Assembly (NCBI RefSeq): GCF_022605165.1
Contig: NC_063081.1
Location: forward strand, 186,001 to 250,000
Source: Purpureocillium takamizusanense
Lineage: Eukaryota; Ascomycota; Sordariomycetes; Hypocreales; Ophiocordycipitaceae
Reading direction: 5' to 3'
Length of the DNA stretch: 64,000 nucleotides
Positions 50,601 to 60,185 of this stretch are shown here, one piece after another (within the stretch, counting starts at the first letter, position 1; every line of letters starts with the position of its first letter). The notes below the pieces were generated by a model. The model worked only from the letters and a program-made list of their open reading frames with translations. It had not been told where the DNA came from and did no database searches. The translations under genes and the position numbers were made by a program.

Positions 50601-52874
50601 GAGAATGCCATGTATCGTGCGCAGGCTCGCTACCTGCTTGAGCGCGCCGACGCAGAGCTTTGGCGATTTGTCCTGAGCGAGAACAACATCCACCGACGCT
50701 CGGTCGTGGATCAGGTCACATCTACTGCCGTGCCCGAGTCTACTGACCCGGGCAAGGTCTCGATCGCTGTGTCTGCGCTCCTTGACAACGACATGCCTCT
50801 TGAGCTTATCGAGCTGCTCGAGAAGATTGTCCTGGAGCCTTCGCCATTCAGCGACAACCAGAACCTCCAGAACCTCCTCCTCTTCACTGCTGCCAAGGCG
50901 GACAAGGCTCGCGTGATGGACTACATCCACAAGCTGGACGGCTACAATGCTGACGAGATCGCCTCGTCCTGCATTGATGTTGGGCTATTCGAGGAGGCCT
51001 TTGAGATCTACAAGAAGGCCGACAACAAGGAGGCCGCTGTCAACGTTCTCGTTGAGCATGTTGTTAGCATCGACCGCTCGCAGGCCTACGCCGAGGAGGT
51101 TGACATCCCCGAGGTCTGGAGCAAGGTTGCCAAGGCTCAGCTGGACGGCCTGCGGGTGGCGGACTCCATCGACTCTTACATCAAGGCTGACGATCCCAAG
51201 AACTACCCCGAGGTTATTGAGATTGCTACACACGCCGGAAAGAACGAGGAGCTCATCAAGTATCTGCGCATGGCCCGCAAGACCCTGCGCGAGCCCGCCA
51301 TCGATACCGCCTTGGCTTTCTGCTACGCTCGTCTGGACCAGCTGGCCGAGCTCGAGGACTTCCTGCGGGCTACCAATGTCGCCAACATCGAGGAGTCTGG
51401 CGACAAGGCCTACGAGGAGGGCCTGTTCGAGGCCTCCAAGATCTTCTACAGCAGCATCTCCAATTGGGCCAAGCTTGCCACGACACTGGTGCATCTCGGC
51501 GATTACCAGGCCGCCGTCGACTGCGCTCGCAAGGCCAACAATATCAAGGTCTGGAAGCAGGTTCACGAGGCCTGCGTTGAGAAGAAGGAGTTCCGCCTGG
51601 CCCAGATTTGCGGCCTGAACCTCATTGTCGATGCCGAGCAGCTGCAGACGCTCGTCAAGGACTATGAACGTAACGGATACTTTGACGAGCTCATTAGCCT
51701 CCTGGAGCAGGGTCTTGGCCTGGAGCGTGCCCATATGGGCATGTTTACGGAGTTGGGCATTGCGCTCGCCAAGTACCATCCGGAGCGGTTGATGGAGCAC
51801 ATCAAGCTCTTCTGGTCCAGGATGAACATGCCAAAGATGATTCGTGCCTGCGAGGAAGCTAACCTCTGGCCCGAGCTGGTCTTTTGCTACTGCCACTATG
51901 ACGAATTCGACAATGCCGCCCTCGCTGTCATCGAACGGCCCGAGAACTCTTGGGAGCACCAGCAATTCAAGGAAATTGTCGTCAAGGTTGCCAACTTGGA
52001 GATCTATTATCGGGCGATCAAGTTCTACGTGGAGCAGCACCCTTCGCTGCTCACGGATCTGCTTGCGGCGCTGACTGCTCGCGTTGATGTCAACCGCGTC
52101 GTCAAGATGTTCCAGAAGAATGACAGCCTGCCGCTGATCAAGCCGTTCCTTCTGAATGTGCAGTCACAAAACAAGCGCGTCGTCAACGAGGCCGTCAACG
52201 ACCTTCTCATCGAGGAAGAGGACTACAAGACGCTCCGGGACTCTGTTCAAAACTACGACAACTACGACGCTGTCGAGCTGGCTGGCCGTTTGGAGAAGCA
52301 TGACCTGATCTTCTTCCGCCAGATTGCCGCCAACATTTATCGCAAAAACAAGCGTTGGGAGAAGTCGATTGCGCTGTCGAAGCAAGACAAGCTGTTCAAG
52401 GACGCAATTGAGACCGCCGCAACGTCGGGTAAGACTGACATTGTCGAGGATCTCGTCCGATATGTGAGTTACCGAGCCGTCGCGATTATTGCCGTTGCGT
52501 ACGCTAACCATCTGCAGTTCGTCGACATTGGACACCGCGAGTGCTACACTGGCATGCTGTACGCCTGCAACGAGCTCATTCGCCCGGATCTCGTCCTAGA
52601 GCTGTCGTGGCGCCACGGACTCACAGACTTTAGCATGCCTTACATGATCAACATGCTTGCCCAGCAGACCAAGGAGATCGCACTCCTCAAGTCGGATAAC
52701 GAGGCTCGCAAGGCCAAGGAGAAGGAGCAGGAGAAGACGGATGACAACACTCCGATCCTCGGCGCCGGGCGGTTGATGATCACGGCTGGGCCCGGCGGCA
52801 TGGGCGGCGCCTCGCCTGCGCCGTACGGCCAGACCAACGGTTTTGCGCCGCAACCCACCGGCTACGGATACTAG
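47614..52874 (+). CDS. CHC1: Clathrin heavy chain
   Basis: Four exons, 47614-47700, 47788-48159, 48231-52463 and 52518-52874, give 1682 residues, the usual length. The N-terminal beta-propeller starts with PIKFHELVQLANVGVD and includes the ADSAIMHW, LQIFDLEQK and VFDRNANLNGCQIINY blade sequences. After the linker (near residue 330-490) come the repeated alpha-helical clathrin legs, with motifs such as NSGNYMEAAKIAANSPRG and HCRQ-type repeats, and a trimerisation region near HGLTDFSMPYMINML. The C-terminus is Gly/Pro/Gln-rich (APYGQTNGFAPQP). The protein forms triskelia that coat vesicles at the plasma membrane and Golgi. Intron 3 (54 nt) is stop-free and a multiple of three. If kept, it would add 18 residues near the trimerisation domain. 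Confidence 0.98.
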
Positions 52875-53498
52875 ATGCACTTACCCGTGTGGGTCTGGTT
52901 CCCTGCGCACCGCATGCAGGCGCCGACCTACGATGCCAACGGCTACGGAGGATTCGGGTCGCGGGCCTGCTCTGCGGTGTCACGGAGAATGGATGATTCA
53001 GGAATTTCACTTTAAGCTTACGACTGTACCCATTGATGCCCCCTTGATTTGCTCTTGATTGTCTTGCGGAAAAGGGAAAGTTGCGGACACGTGCTCTTGG
53101 GATGGCACAACAAGGGCGGCGGTGTCCGGATTTGCCATCGCGTTTCGATTTGAAAGGATGACGCTTGGCCGTCACGGGGGGAGGGGGGGCACGGCTTTGC
53201 CTGGCATGAAGTGTTTCACGTGGCTCTTGCCACGGCTAGACTAGAGGCGAGGCATACTGCGAGCCAGACGCGAGGACGATGGGGCATGTTGTATGATAGT
53301 AATCAAGTCTTGATTTGATTGTTCAATAACGCTTTACAAGCACTGTGCCGTGCCTCTGCAGATGTATATGCATAATGAGAGAGAGATGGATCCCTATAAG
53401 CGCCGTGTCAATCCCCACAGTAGAGCGACATCCTATGCATGTAGGATTGATGTTGGTAAATCATATCCTATGTGCATGATGTCGGGGTTAATGGACTT
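52875..53498. other. Convergent 3' region CHC1/dapB
   Basis: About 620 bp between two stop codons. Nothing beyond presumed 3' UTRs is seen. Confidence 0.65.
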
Positions 53499-56429
53499 TT
53501 ATGCCGTGTCCTCTGACACGGTCAACTGGCCGTCTCCAGCCCCGCCGAGCTGGCGCTTACGCCGCTTCTTTTCGTCCTTGGGCTTCGCGTGCGCGACCTT
53601 GAGCCACTCGCCGTTGAAGGCGTTGACGAGCCAGTTGCTGAGCTCTGCGGCGGGCGAGCGGACGTCGTCGGTTAGCCGGCTTCTTTCATGTACCCATGTA
53701 CGTACGTACGGGAGGAAGGACGGAAGAGGATGGTGGTGGTTGTGACAGCCAAAAAAGAAAAAGGGGGACTCACTGTCAAAGACGACGTGGTTGGCGTGGT
53801 GGAAAAAGATGCCGTGGTCGCTGTCGGGAAAGACGTGGACGTCGTAGTTTTCGACGCCGGCGAGGTCGAGGGCGTCGAGCAGGGTGAGGGAGTTTTGGAA
53901 GTGGACGTTGTCGTCGGAGGAGCCGTGCATGACGAGGAAGCGCTTGTTCTGGCCGAGGGCGGTGGCGTTGGCGACGCTGGAGGCGCGGTAGCCGTCGGCG
54001 TTGTCGGCGGGGAGGCGCATGTAGCGCTCCGTGTAGACGCTGTCGTAGAAGAGCCAGTCGGTGACGGGGGCGACGGCCATGCCGTACGAAAAGGTGCGGC
54101 CGGCGTCCTGCTCGAGCGTCTTGAGCGTGGTGAAGCCGCCGTAGGACCAGCCCCAGAGGGCGAGGCGGTCCGCGTCGACGTAGTCGAGGGAGGCGAAGTG
54201 GCGGGCGGCGGCGATGTGGTCGTGCGACTCGAGCGCGCCGAGCCGCGAGCGGACGGCGACGCGGTGCTTGCGCCCGAGGCCGCCGGTGCCGCGCGGGTCG
54301 ACCGTGACGACCAGGTAGCCGAGGTTGGAGGCCGCGTAGGACTGGAAGTCGACGGCGAACTTCTTGGTCACCGTCTGGGAGTTGGGGCCCGAGTACTGCT
54401 GGAAGAGGACCGGGTACTTCTTCTTGGGGTTGAAGTGCGGCGGCCGGCGCTCCACGTAGTTGACCTCGACGCCCTCGGCCACCTTGAGCTTGCCGTACTT
54501 GAGCACGGGCAGCGCGTGCTTCTTGGCGCTGTCGGCCAAATCGCGGTTGTCCTCGATGACGCGCTCGTACTTGACGGGGTTCGAGGGCGTCGAGATGACC
54601 TTTTGATAGGGGATCTTGGGTCCATGGTACGTGAGGAGCGCGTAGCCGGCGCCCGACGAAAACGACGCCGCATAGTATCCCTCGGCGGATGTGTCCGTCA
54701 GCGGCTTCAGGCCCGAGCCGTCCAGCTTGACCACGTATACGTGCCGCTGGATCGACGACTCCTTGGTGGCGACAAAGTACACGAGGTTGTTTTTGAGATC
54801 GACGGCCGACGGCGCGCTCTCGACCTCCCAGTCGCCCTTTGTCAGGAGGATGGGCTTGGGGTTGTCCACGGGCGTATAGTACGCCAGGTGCTCAAAGTTC
54901 TCGTGGATGATGGTGTCCACGTAACCGTCGTGCTGCCGCCCGTTGGCAGGGTCGGCGGGGATGTAGGTCATCTTGTGCGATATCTCAAACCAACCGCCGT
55001 CAATGTCCGCAATGTTGATGTCGTTGATCGTCTTGGCCGAGCGGGTCCGGACGTCGACGAGGATCACCTTGAGGTGATCGCCGACGCGGTTCGTCTCCTT
55101 GACAATGACGTTGTCGCCTGCCCACAGCACGTTGTTGACGATGCGATTGTCGTCTGAAAAGTCAGAGTCGACGGATGCGGAGAAGACCTCGGCCTTGGCG
55201 ACGTCGTAAAACTGCAGGTCGACGACGGGGTTGTGAGAACCAGGCTTGGGGTACTTGATTTTTCGCACCTCGGGGTACGCCTCCTCTCCCTTTGGCGGCT
55301 GCTTGCCGCTGGGGCGCGAGACAAAGTACTGGATCGGGAACTCCTTGACGCCGGTCTCGTTGGTGCGGAGGAACGAGATATACTTGCCGTCCTCGGACCA
55401 CCACGTAGCGTCGCGCGCGCCAAAGACCTCTTCCTCGTACACCCAGTCAGGGATACCATAGAAATACTCGGGACCACCATCCTTGGTGATTTGAACGACC
55501 TCCTTCTTGTCGTTGATGCGTCGAATGTACAGATTGTTGTCGAGGGTAAAGGAGACGGCGTCGCTTCGCGGGCTCCAGGTCGCGAGCTGCACCTTTGCGT
55601 CTGCCCTGTCGGGATGCAGCGCTTCCACATTGCCGGAGGCGACGTCCAAGATGTAGTACGAGGCCGTGAAGGAGTGTCGCCAGTTCTTCTCCCGGTCGAC
55701 GCCGATGAGGACCTTTGTGAGGTCTGGGCTCGGCTTCACCCACCCCGGCCTGCGCGGCTTGCCTTTGTACTCAAAGTACGCCGTCTTCATCAAGGTCATT
55801 GAGTTGGGCGGCGCGGCGGCGGCGGCGTCTCTGGGCAGCGCATCTTGGGCCAAGGTCCGGACGTCCTCGACGACGAGGTAGTCCTTGTCGGGGGCCCCCT
55901 GTTCCAGCAGGAGCCCGTCCTGGCCGTCGGGGTCTGCGATCCAGCTTATGGATTGCGAATTGGGCGACCAGAAGCCCGTGACGACCTGATCCAAGGTCAC
56001 GGCCTTGCCGGAGCCGCGGCTGCTGGCGTCGGGGTCGTGGTCAGAGTCGCTGGCGTGCTTATAGGACCCGGACACGAGGAAGACGCCGAGGGCGGCGAAC
56101 CAGCCGCCGACAAAGACGACGCCCACGATCCAGAGTATCTTGCGCAGGCTGCGGTCCATCGGCTTGCGCTGCTGCAATGGAGCGCCTGACGTGCCCAGAA
56201 AGGGGCCCGACTCGACGGCGTACGGGTCGTCCTCCAGCTCGGCGGCCTCTTCCTTGTCCCGGTCAGCATTGAGGCGATGCTTGCCGTTGGACTTTCGCGC
56301 TTCGGGGCCCTTTTCCATCTCATCGTGCAGGCGGTCGAATACGAGGCTCGTGGTCGACACGGAGGAGAGGGAGCCGCGGGACGAACGCGGCGGCTCAGGC
56401 GCAACAGGGCCTGGTCCGGATTGGGCCAT
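53499..56429 (-). CDS. dapB: Vacuolar dipeptidyl aminopeptidase B (DPP IV family, S9B)
   Basis: Two exons, 56429-53774 and 53644-53499, give 933 residues. The protein has a cytosolic N-terminus, one transmembrane anchor at about residues 97-121 ([20 protein letters not shown]), a beta-propeller, and a C-terminal alpha/beta hydrolase domain. Ser762 in GWSYGG, Asp839 in [11 protein letters not shown] and His872 in DSDHGIFF form the triad, with spacing like human DPP4. The [13 protein letters not shown] motif carries the Glu pair that holds the substrate amino group. The enzyme removes X-Pro or X-Ala dipeptides in the vacuole. The intron is 129 nt, has no stop in frame, and lies 11 codons after the catalytic His. 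The spliced join reads [18 protein letters not shown], as in the family. The gene is divergent from ISU1. Confidence 0.96.
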   Translation of the reverse strand: MAQSGPGPVAPEPPRSSRGSLSSVSTTSLVFDRLHDEMEKGPEARKSNGKHRLNADRDKEEAAELEDDPYAVESGPFLGTSGAPLQQRKPMDRSLRKILWIVGVVFVGGWFAALGVFLVSGSYKHASDSDHDPDASSRGSGKAVTLDQVVTGFWSPNSQSISWIADPDGQDGLLLEQGAPDKDYLVVEDVRTLAQDALPRDAAAAAPPNSMTLMKTAYFEYKGKPRRPGWVKPSPDLTKVLIGVDREKNWRHSFTASYYILDVASGNVEALHPDRADAKVQLATWSPRSDAVSFTLDNNLYIRRINDKKEVVQITKDGGPEYFYGIPDWVYEEEVFGARDATWWSEDGKYISFLRTNETGVKEFPIQYFVSRPSGKQPPKGEEAYPEVRKIKYPKPGSHNPVVDLQFYDVAKAEVFSASVDSDFSDDNRIVNNVLWAGDNVIVKETNRVGDHLKVILVDVRTRSAKTINDINIADIDGGWFEISHKMTYIPADPANGRQHDGYVDTIIHENFEHLAYYTPVDNPKPILLTKGDWEVESAPSAVDLKNNLVYFVATKESSIQRHVYVVKLDGSGLKPLTDTSAEGYYAASFSSGAGYALLTYHGPKIPYQKVISTPSNPVKYERVIEDNRDLADSAKKHALPVLKYGKLKVAEGVEVNYVERRPPHFNPKKKYPVLFQQYSGPNSQTVTKKFAVDFQSYAASNLGYLVVTVDPRGTGGLGRKHRVAVRSRLGALESHDHIAAARHFASLDYVDADRLALWGWSYGGFTTLKTLEQDAGRTFSYGMAVAPVTDWLFYDSVYTERYMRLPADNADGYRASSVANATALGQNKRFLVMHGSSDDNVHFQNSLTLLDALDLAGVENYDVHVFPDSDHGIFFHHANHVVFDSESPFFFFGCHNHHHPLPSFLPYVRTWVHERSRLTDDVRSPAAELSNWLVNAFNGEWLKVAHAKPKDEKKRRKRQLGGAGDGQLTVSEDTA

Positions 56430-57553
56430 CGTGTGTGCAGGCAGAGAGATGCGGGTTGGCGACAGGACGAGGCGCTGCGGGCGCGATGGCTCAATCTCAT
56501 CCGACGCTTTTCGACAAGCCCATGCTGCTAGGGAAGCAGAAAGCGGATGCTCCGATGCGAAATGCCCCTGGCTGCGACGAAACGAAGGGCTCCGCGACGA
56601 TGGATGTCGGGACGGGTTGGTGGTTCAGTTGATTGAGGCGGGCTGCTGATTCGGTGCTTCCCGTCATTCACAGCGTCTCAATAGAGCTGAAGGTCCCCAC
56701 CCCAATAGGTAGGGCGACCGCGTCCACGCTGGGGGGGCCAGCGGGCGCGGGTCCTCCATGTCCATGCCGCGACCAAAAGAAGCCACAGTGGAAAGTTTGC
56801 TACCCTGCACTAGTCCACCTCTCTTGAAGGCGCGGAGACGTGCAACGTGCATCGCAAGTGTGAGGGGGGTCTTGAGGAGCGAAATGAAGGAGCGAAATGA
56901 GGAAGGGAAATACCCGTCTCGAATGGAGTACGAAGTAGTTAGTGGCTGCGGCGACTTGGTATATAGTCGCTGCGAGCATTGGGAAAAGGATACTTTTGGT
57001 GCTGGGCTGGGGCCGTGCTATCAGGTAACTACGCAGTTAACTATTAGGGTGCTGTGGAGGATGCGCCGAAGTCGGCGGCGTCTCTCCCATCGCTGTGCAC
57101 TGCCGAGTAGGGGATGCCCCAGCGAGGAACGTCGGCGTGGGCCATTCTACCACCAGCGAGGAAGGGGAGAGGATCCCCGAGGTCCGGTCCCCTCCTTACC
57201 CTTGTCCCTGCCCAACGACGACGAGCCGAGTCCCATGTCCTGAAGCTCATCTAGTTCGGACTCTCCAGGGCACACGGGGGCTGGCTCGCTGCCGGGGGAC
57301 TCCATGGCAGCGCTGCCGAGAGATGCCAGCACTAGCCGAGGTTTCTACTGCTGCTGCCGCTGCCCGAGACGGCATCTGAGACCAAGTACGGAGTACAAAA
57401 AAAAGTTTCCGCATCCTTGTTCTCCTCAGATGGTTCTGCTCCGCCTCAGGAAAAACACCGCGATGACAGCTCTCGTCCGTCCGCGGAGGGTCGGACAGTG
57501 GACGAATGGAAATGACCGATTCGGCCTATTGTCGTACATACGACACGCACACG

Positions 57554-57570
57554 CACACACACACACACAC
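57554..57570. repeat. (CA)n dinucleotide repeat
   Basis: About eight CA units in the dapB/ISU1 intergenic region. Confidence 0.85.
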
Positions 57571-57856
57571 GCATCGCCGGGTGGGTGGTGCTTGGAGCTC
57601 AGCGCGCCTGCGCCCAATTGGCGATGCTCCTTGTAGCGCCCCCGGAGATGAGATAATCTGTTACCTCACTGGCCGACGCCCTCTCGCACCCGTTCGCACC
57701 GTGACGTCGCCCCCATCTGCACCGGGCCTTGCAACAGTGTCAAGCGAGGCCCCGCACGTTGGTCTCGCCCCCTCAAAATGCATGACTTCACTCCCCCCGG
57801 CTTTTACAGCGGGGCCCCCCCCGGGGCGCGGCGACGGACTGCGCGCGCTGTAGAGT

Positions 57857-57862
57857 CACGTG
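57857..57862. promoter_or_regulatory. CACGTG E-box upstream of ISU1
   Basis: A GTCACGTG word about 375 bp upstream of the ISU1 ATG. It matches the core of the tandem element before PRE3. Binding by a Cbf1-like or other bHLH factor is inference. Confidence 0.35.
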
Positions 57863-58234
57863 CACGCGCCGGTTTCGCGGACTTTGTCGGCGATTTCTAC
57901 AATGGATGGTTGGTGGTTGTGCCCGGCGAGTGGGCGCGGCACGGCGCTAGGCTAGCCCAGCTGCCGGTGCTTTTTGGCTCTCTCCCCTCCCACTGCCTTA
58001 TCAATCTGGTAAAACGGGGGCGACCCAGGCCCGCCAAAACCGGGTCTCTCTCTCTTTCACGCACCTCTTTTTCCTCTACTCGCCTCTTCCCTCTCTCTCT
58101 CCATCGCCACCTCGCATTCCCAATCAACCACCGCCTCCTCGAAAGAAACCCCGTAACCCAAAAACCAGAACAACAAGCAGAAAAGCATCAGCGACGACAG
58201 CAACGACCGTTCGCCCGCCCACCCCGCCGTCATC

Positions 58235-59124
58235 ATGCTTCCCCTGCGCGCGTCCTTCCGCGCGATTCGGGCCCTGCCGTCGCCCGCCGCCGTCGCCACC
58301 ACCGTCGGCCGCAGAGCCGCCGTCACCTCCCGCGTACCGGCCGCAACCCGCTCCTACCACGACAAAGATATGTTTTCCCTACCCATCACATCGCATGCAT
58401 GCCCCTTTCTGGCGGTGGCGGCGACCTTTGTGTGAACAACGATCATGAGAAGGAGCAACCTTAGGCTGACATGCGCCCCGGCCAGCACTCATCGACCACT
58501 ACAGCCGGCCGCGGAATCCCGGGTCCATGGACAAGAAGGACCCGTCCGTCGGGACGGGCCTCGTCGGCGCCCCCGCCTGCGGCGACGTCATGAAGCTCCA
58601 GATCAAGGTCGACGAGAAGACGGGCACCATCACCGACGCCAAGTTCAAGACGTTTGGCTGCGGCTCTGCCATCGCCAGCTCCAGCTACCTGACCACGCTC
58701 GTCAAGGGCATGCGGTGTTCGTCTTGCCTGCCTACCCGCCCGCCCCCAGCACGCCCTCTCCTCACACAAATGCTGACGTTGATATTCTCATCTTCATAGT
58801 GGATGACGCCGCCAAGATCCGCAACGTCGACATCTCCAAGGAACTCTGCCTCCCTCCCGTCAAGCGTGAGTCGAATCTCCCCTGCCCCCTACCCCCTTCT
58901 CCTCCAAGATTATGATATCCCTACCTACCTACCTACCTACCTGTCCCACGCTGACACAACCCGGCCGCGCGCGCCCCCCCACACACACAGTCCACTGCTC
59001 TATGCTCGCCGAGGACGCCATCAAGGCTGCCATCGCCGACTATCACGGCAAGAACCCCAAGGCCTCCATCTCCGACCTCGCCGGCACCGCGCGGACGCTG
59101 GAGAAGGAGACGGCCGCGGCCTAA
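58235..59124 (+). CDS. ISU1: Mitochondrial iron-sulfur cluster scaffold protein (IscU/Isu1)
   Basis: Four exons, 58235-58367, 58489-58716, 58800-58865 and 58991-59124, give 186 residues. Residues 1-40 are an Arg/Ala/Ser-rich mitochondrial presequence. The scaffold starts with YHDKVIDHYSRPRNPGSMDKKD. The three cluster-binding cysteines are Cys75 (GAPACGD), Cys102 (FGCGS) and Cys145 (LHCSM), with Asp77 nearby. LPPVK (138-142) is the Hsp70 (Ssq1) recognition motif. The protein builds 2Fe-2S clusters with the cysteine desulfurase and frataxin. Intron 1 has no usable GT donor. Only removal of ATATGT...CAC (58368-58488) restores the conserved KVIDHY in register. Intron 2 uses a GTTCGT donor and intron 3 GTGAGT with a CAG acceptor. 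Intron 3 holds a CTAC repeat. Confidence 0.94.
58368..58488 (+). other. Probable AT-AC intron in ISU1
   Basis: The intron starts ATATGTTTTC and ends CCAGCAC, and is 121 nt long. The donor is a GTATGT consensus with G changed to A at the first base. The branch-point candidate GCTGAC (58465-58470) lies 19 nt before the end and matches the normal fungal U2-type consensus. The U12 consensus (ATATCC donor, TTCCTTAAC branch) is not met. Every GT donor in reach gives the wrong phase, and an in-frame TGA at 58466-58468 blocks a longer exon 2. Confidence 0.8.
58921..58942. repeat. (CTAC)n repeat inside ISU1 intron 3
   Basis: Five to six CTAC units within the third intron, upstream of a short AC run at the acceptor. 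Confidence 0.9.
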
Positions 59125-60185
59125 GTCGGAGAAAAAAACGTTTGACGACGATGACGATGGTGATGCGTCGTCAGGTCAGCAGCGAGGGAGGACTTGTCAC
59201 GATACAGTTGCGTAGTGGGAAACGAAACTCGGCATGGTTCAGGGCGAGTTGCCTTTTGTTTTGGTCGTTTGTTTCACCAGAGCGGAGTGGAGTTTATCTT
59301 CAAGGCATGGTGCGGATTGACTGTACGCAATCACGCGCGGCACAGGGATACCGGGATATGTTTGCTTGTTACTGCGTCGGACGCGCGGCACCTCTCCCAA
59401 AAATAAAAAGAGCTCGAGGTCTTGATGATCCCAGAATGAACATGATTTCAATGGGAGTATGGATGGATAGCATCGTCAGAAACTGAACCTCAATTGTGCA
59501 TCCCCCTTCTAACAGTGTGTCTGCTGGCACTCAACGCATTGTCTCATTTCCCGTTGCGCATGTTGACTGTTGACGCAACAGCCTACCTACCGACTGCTCT
59601 CATACCGGACCCATCCGCGGGCCTGTCCTGGTCAACGTCCCGACTCCGCACAATGATCGATGTATCCTGTGTCTCGCCAGGAGCATGCCCTGCCACACCC
59701 CCTCCCTTCAGCCAAGTATGCCTGATAAGGTACCAGGTGACCAAAACTTGGTGTGAGCGCACCTGGCGCTCTGCCTTTTGTAGTCTCGCGAGAGCATCCC
59801 CTAGTATCCTGTACAAGAAACGAACCATAAACGCATCCCAATCATCCCATCTCATGAGCCGTGAGCCGTAAGCCTACTGGTCCGTAAAACTGGCCGTAAT
59901 TCTTTCCCACCTACATAAGGGTAGGGGGAGGGGGTGTTTCTGCTGTGAAGCGCTTTCTGATCAAGGCAAAATGGATATCGAAGCGACGCAGCCATGCCAT
60001 AATGAAACGAGGCTAACATTCCAACCGAAAGCCAAAAGTCCGTCCGAAATAAGGGTAGATGTTCAGAAAAAAACAACGCTGTGCGTGCCATCCAAGTAAG
60101 TGTAAATGTGCCCGATCAAATTAGTGTGGCGGCAGGGTATCCAAGAAACATGTCCGTCGTGTAGTTAAGAGATTGGCCAAAAAAA
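59125..60185. other. Convergent 3' region between ISU1 and the zinc-cluster gene
   Basis: About 1.06 kb between two stop codons. No additional gene is supported. Confidence 0.6.

Larger units (their letters stand above)
56430..58234. other. Divergent promoter region dapB/ISU1
   Basis: A 1.8-kb gap. It contains a CA repeat at 57554-57570, a CACGTG box at 57857-57862 and a CT-rich leader just before ISU1 (58040-58230). GTAC palindromes lie at 56928-56938 and 57386-57396. No gene is seen. Confidence 0.6.

Noticed and set aside
49662..50930. 422-codon frame antisense to clathrin heavy chain
   Set aside because: Shadow of the codon pattern (Leu/Val/Asp-rich); the sense strand is clearly clathrin.
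53688..55157. 489-codon frame antisense to dapB
   Set aside because: Shadow of the dapB coding strand; no independent domain.
58368..58488. U12-type (minor spliceosome) interpretation of the ISU1 intron
   Set aside because: The donor is ATATGT rather than ATATCC, and the branch region matches the U2-type GCTGAC instead of TTCCTTAAC.
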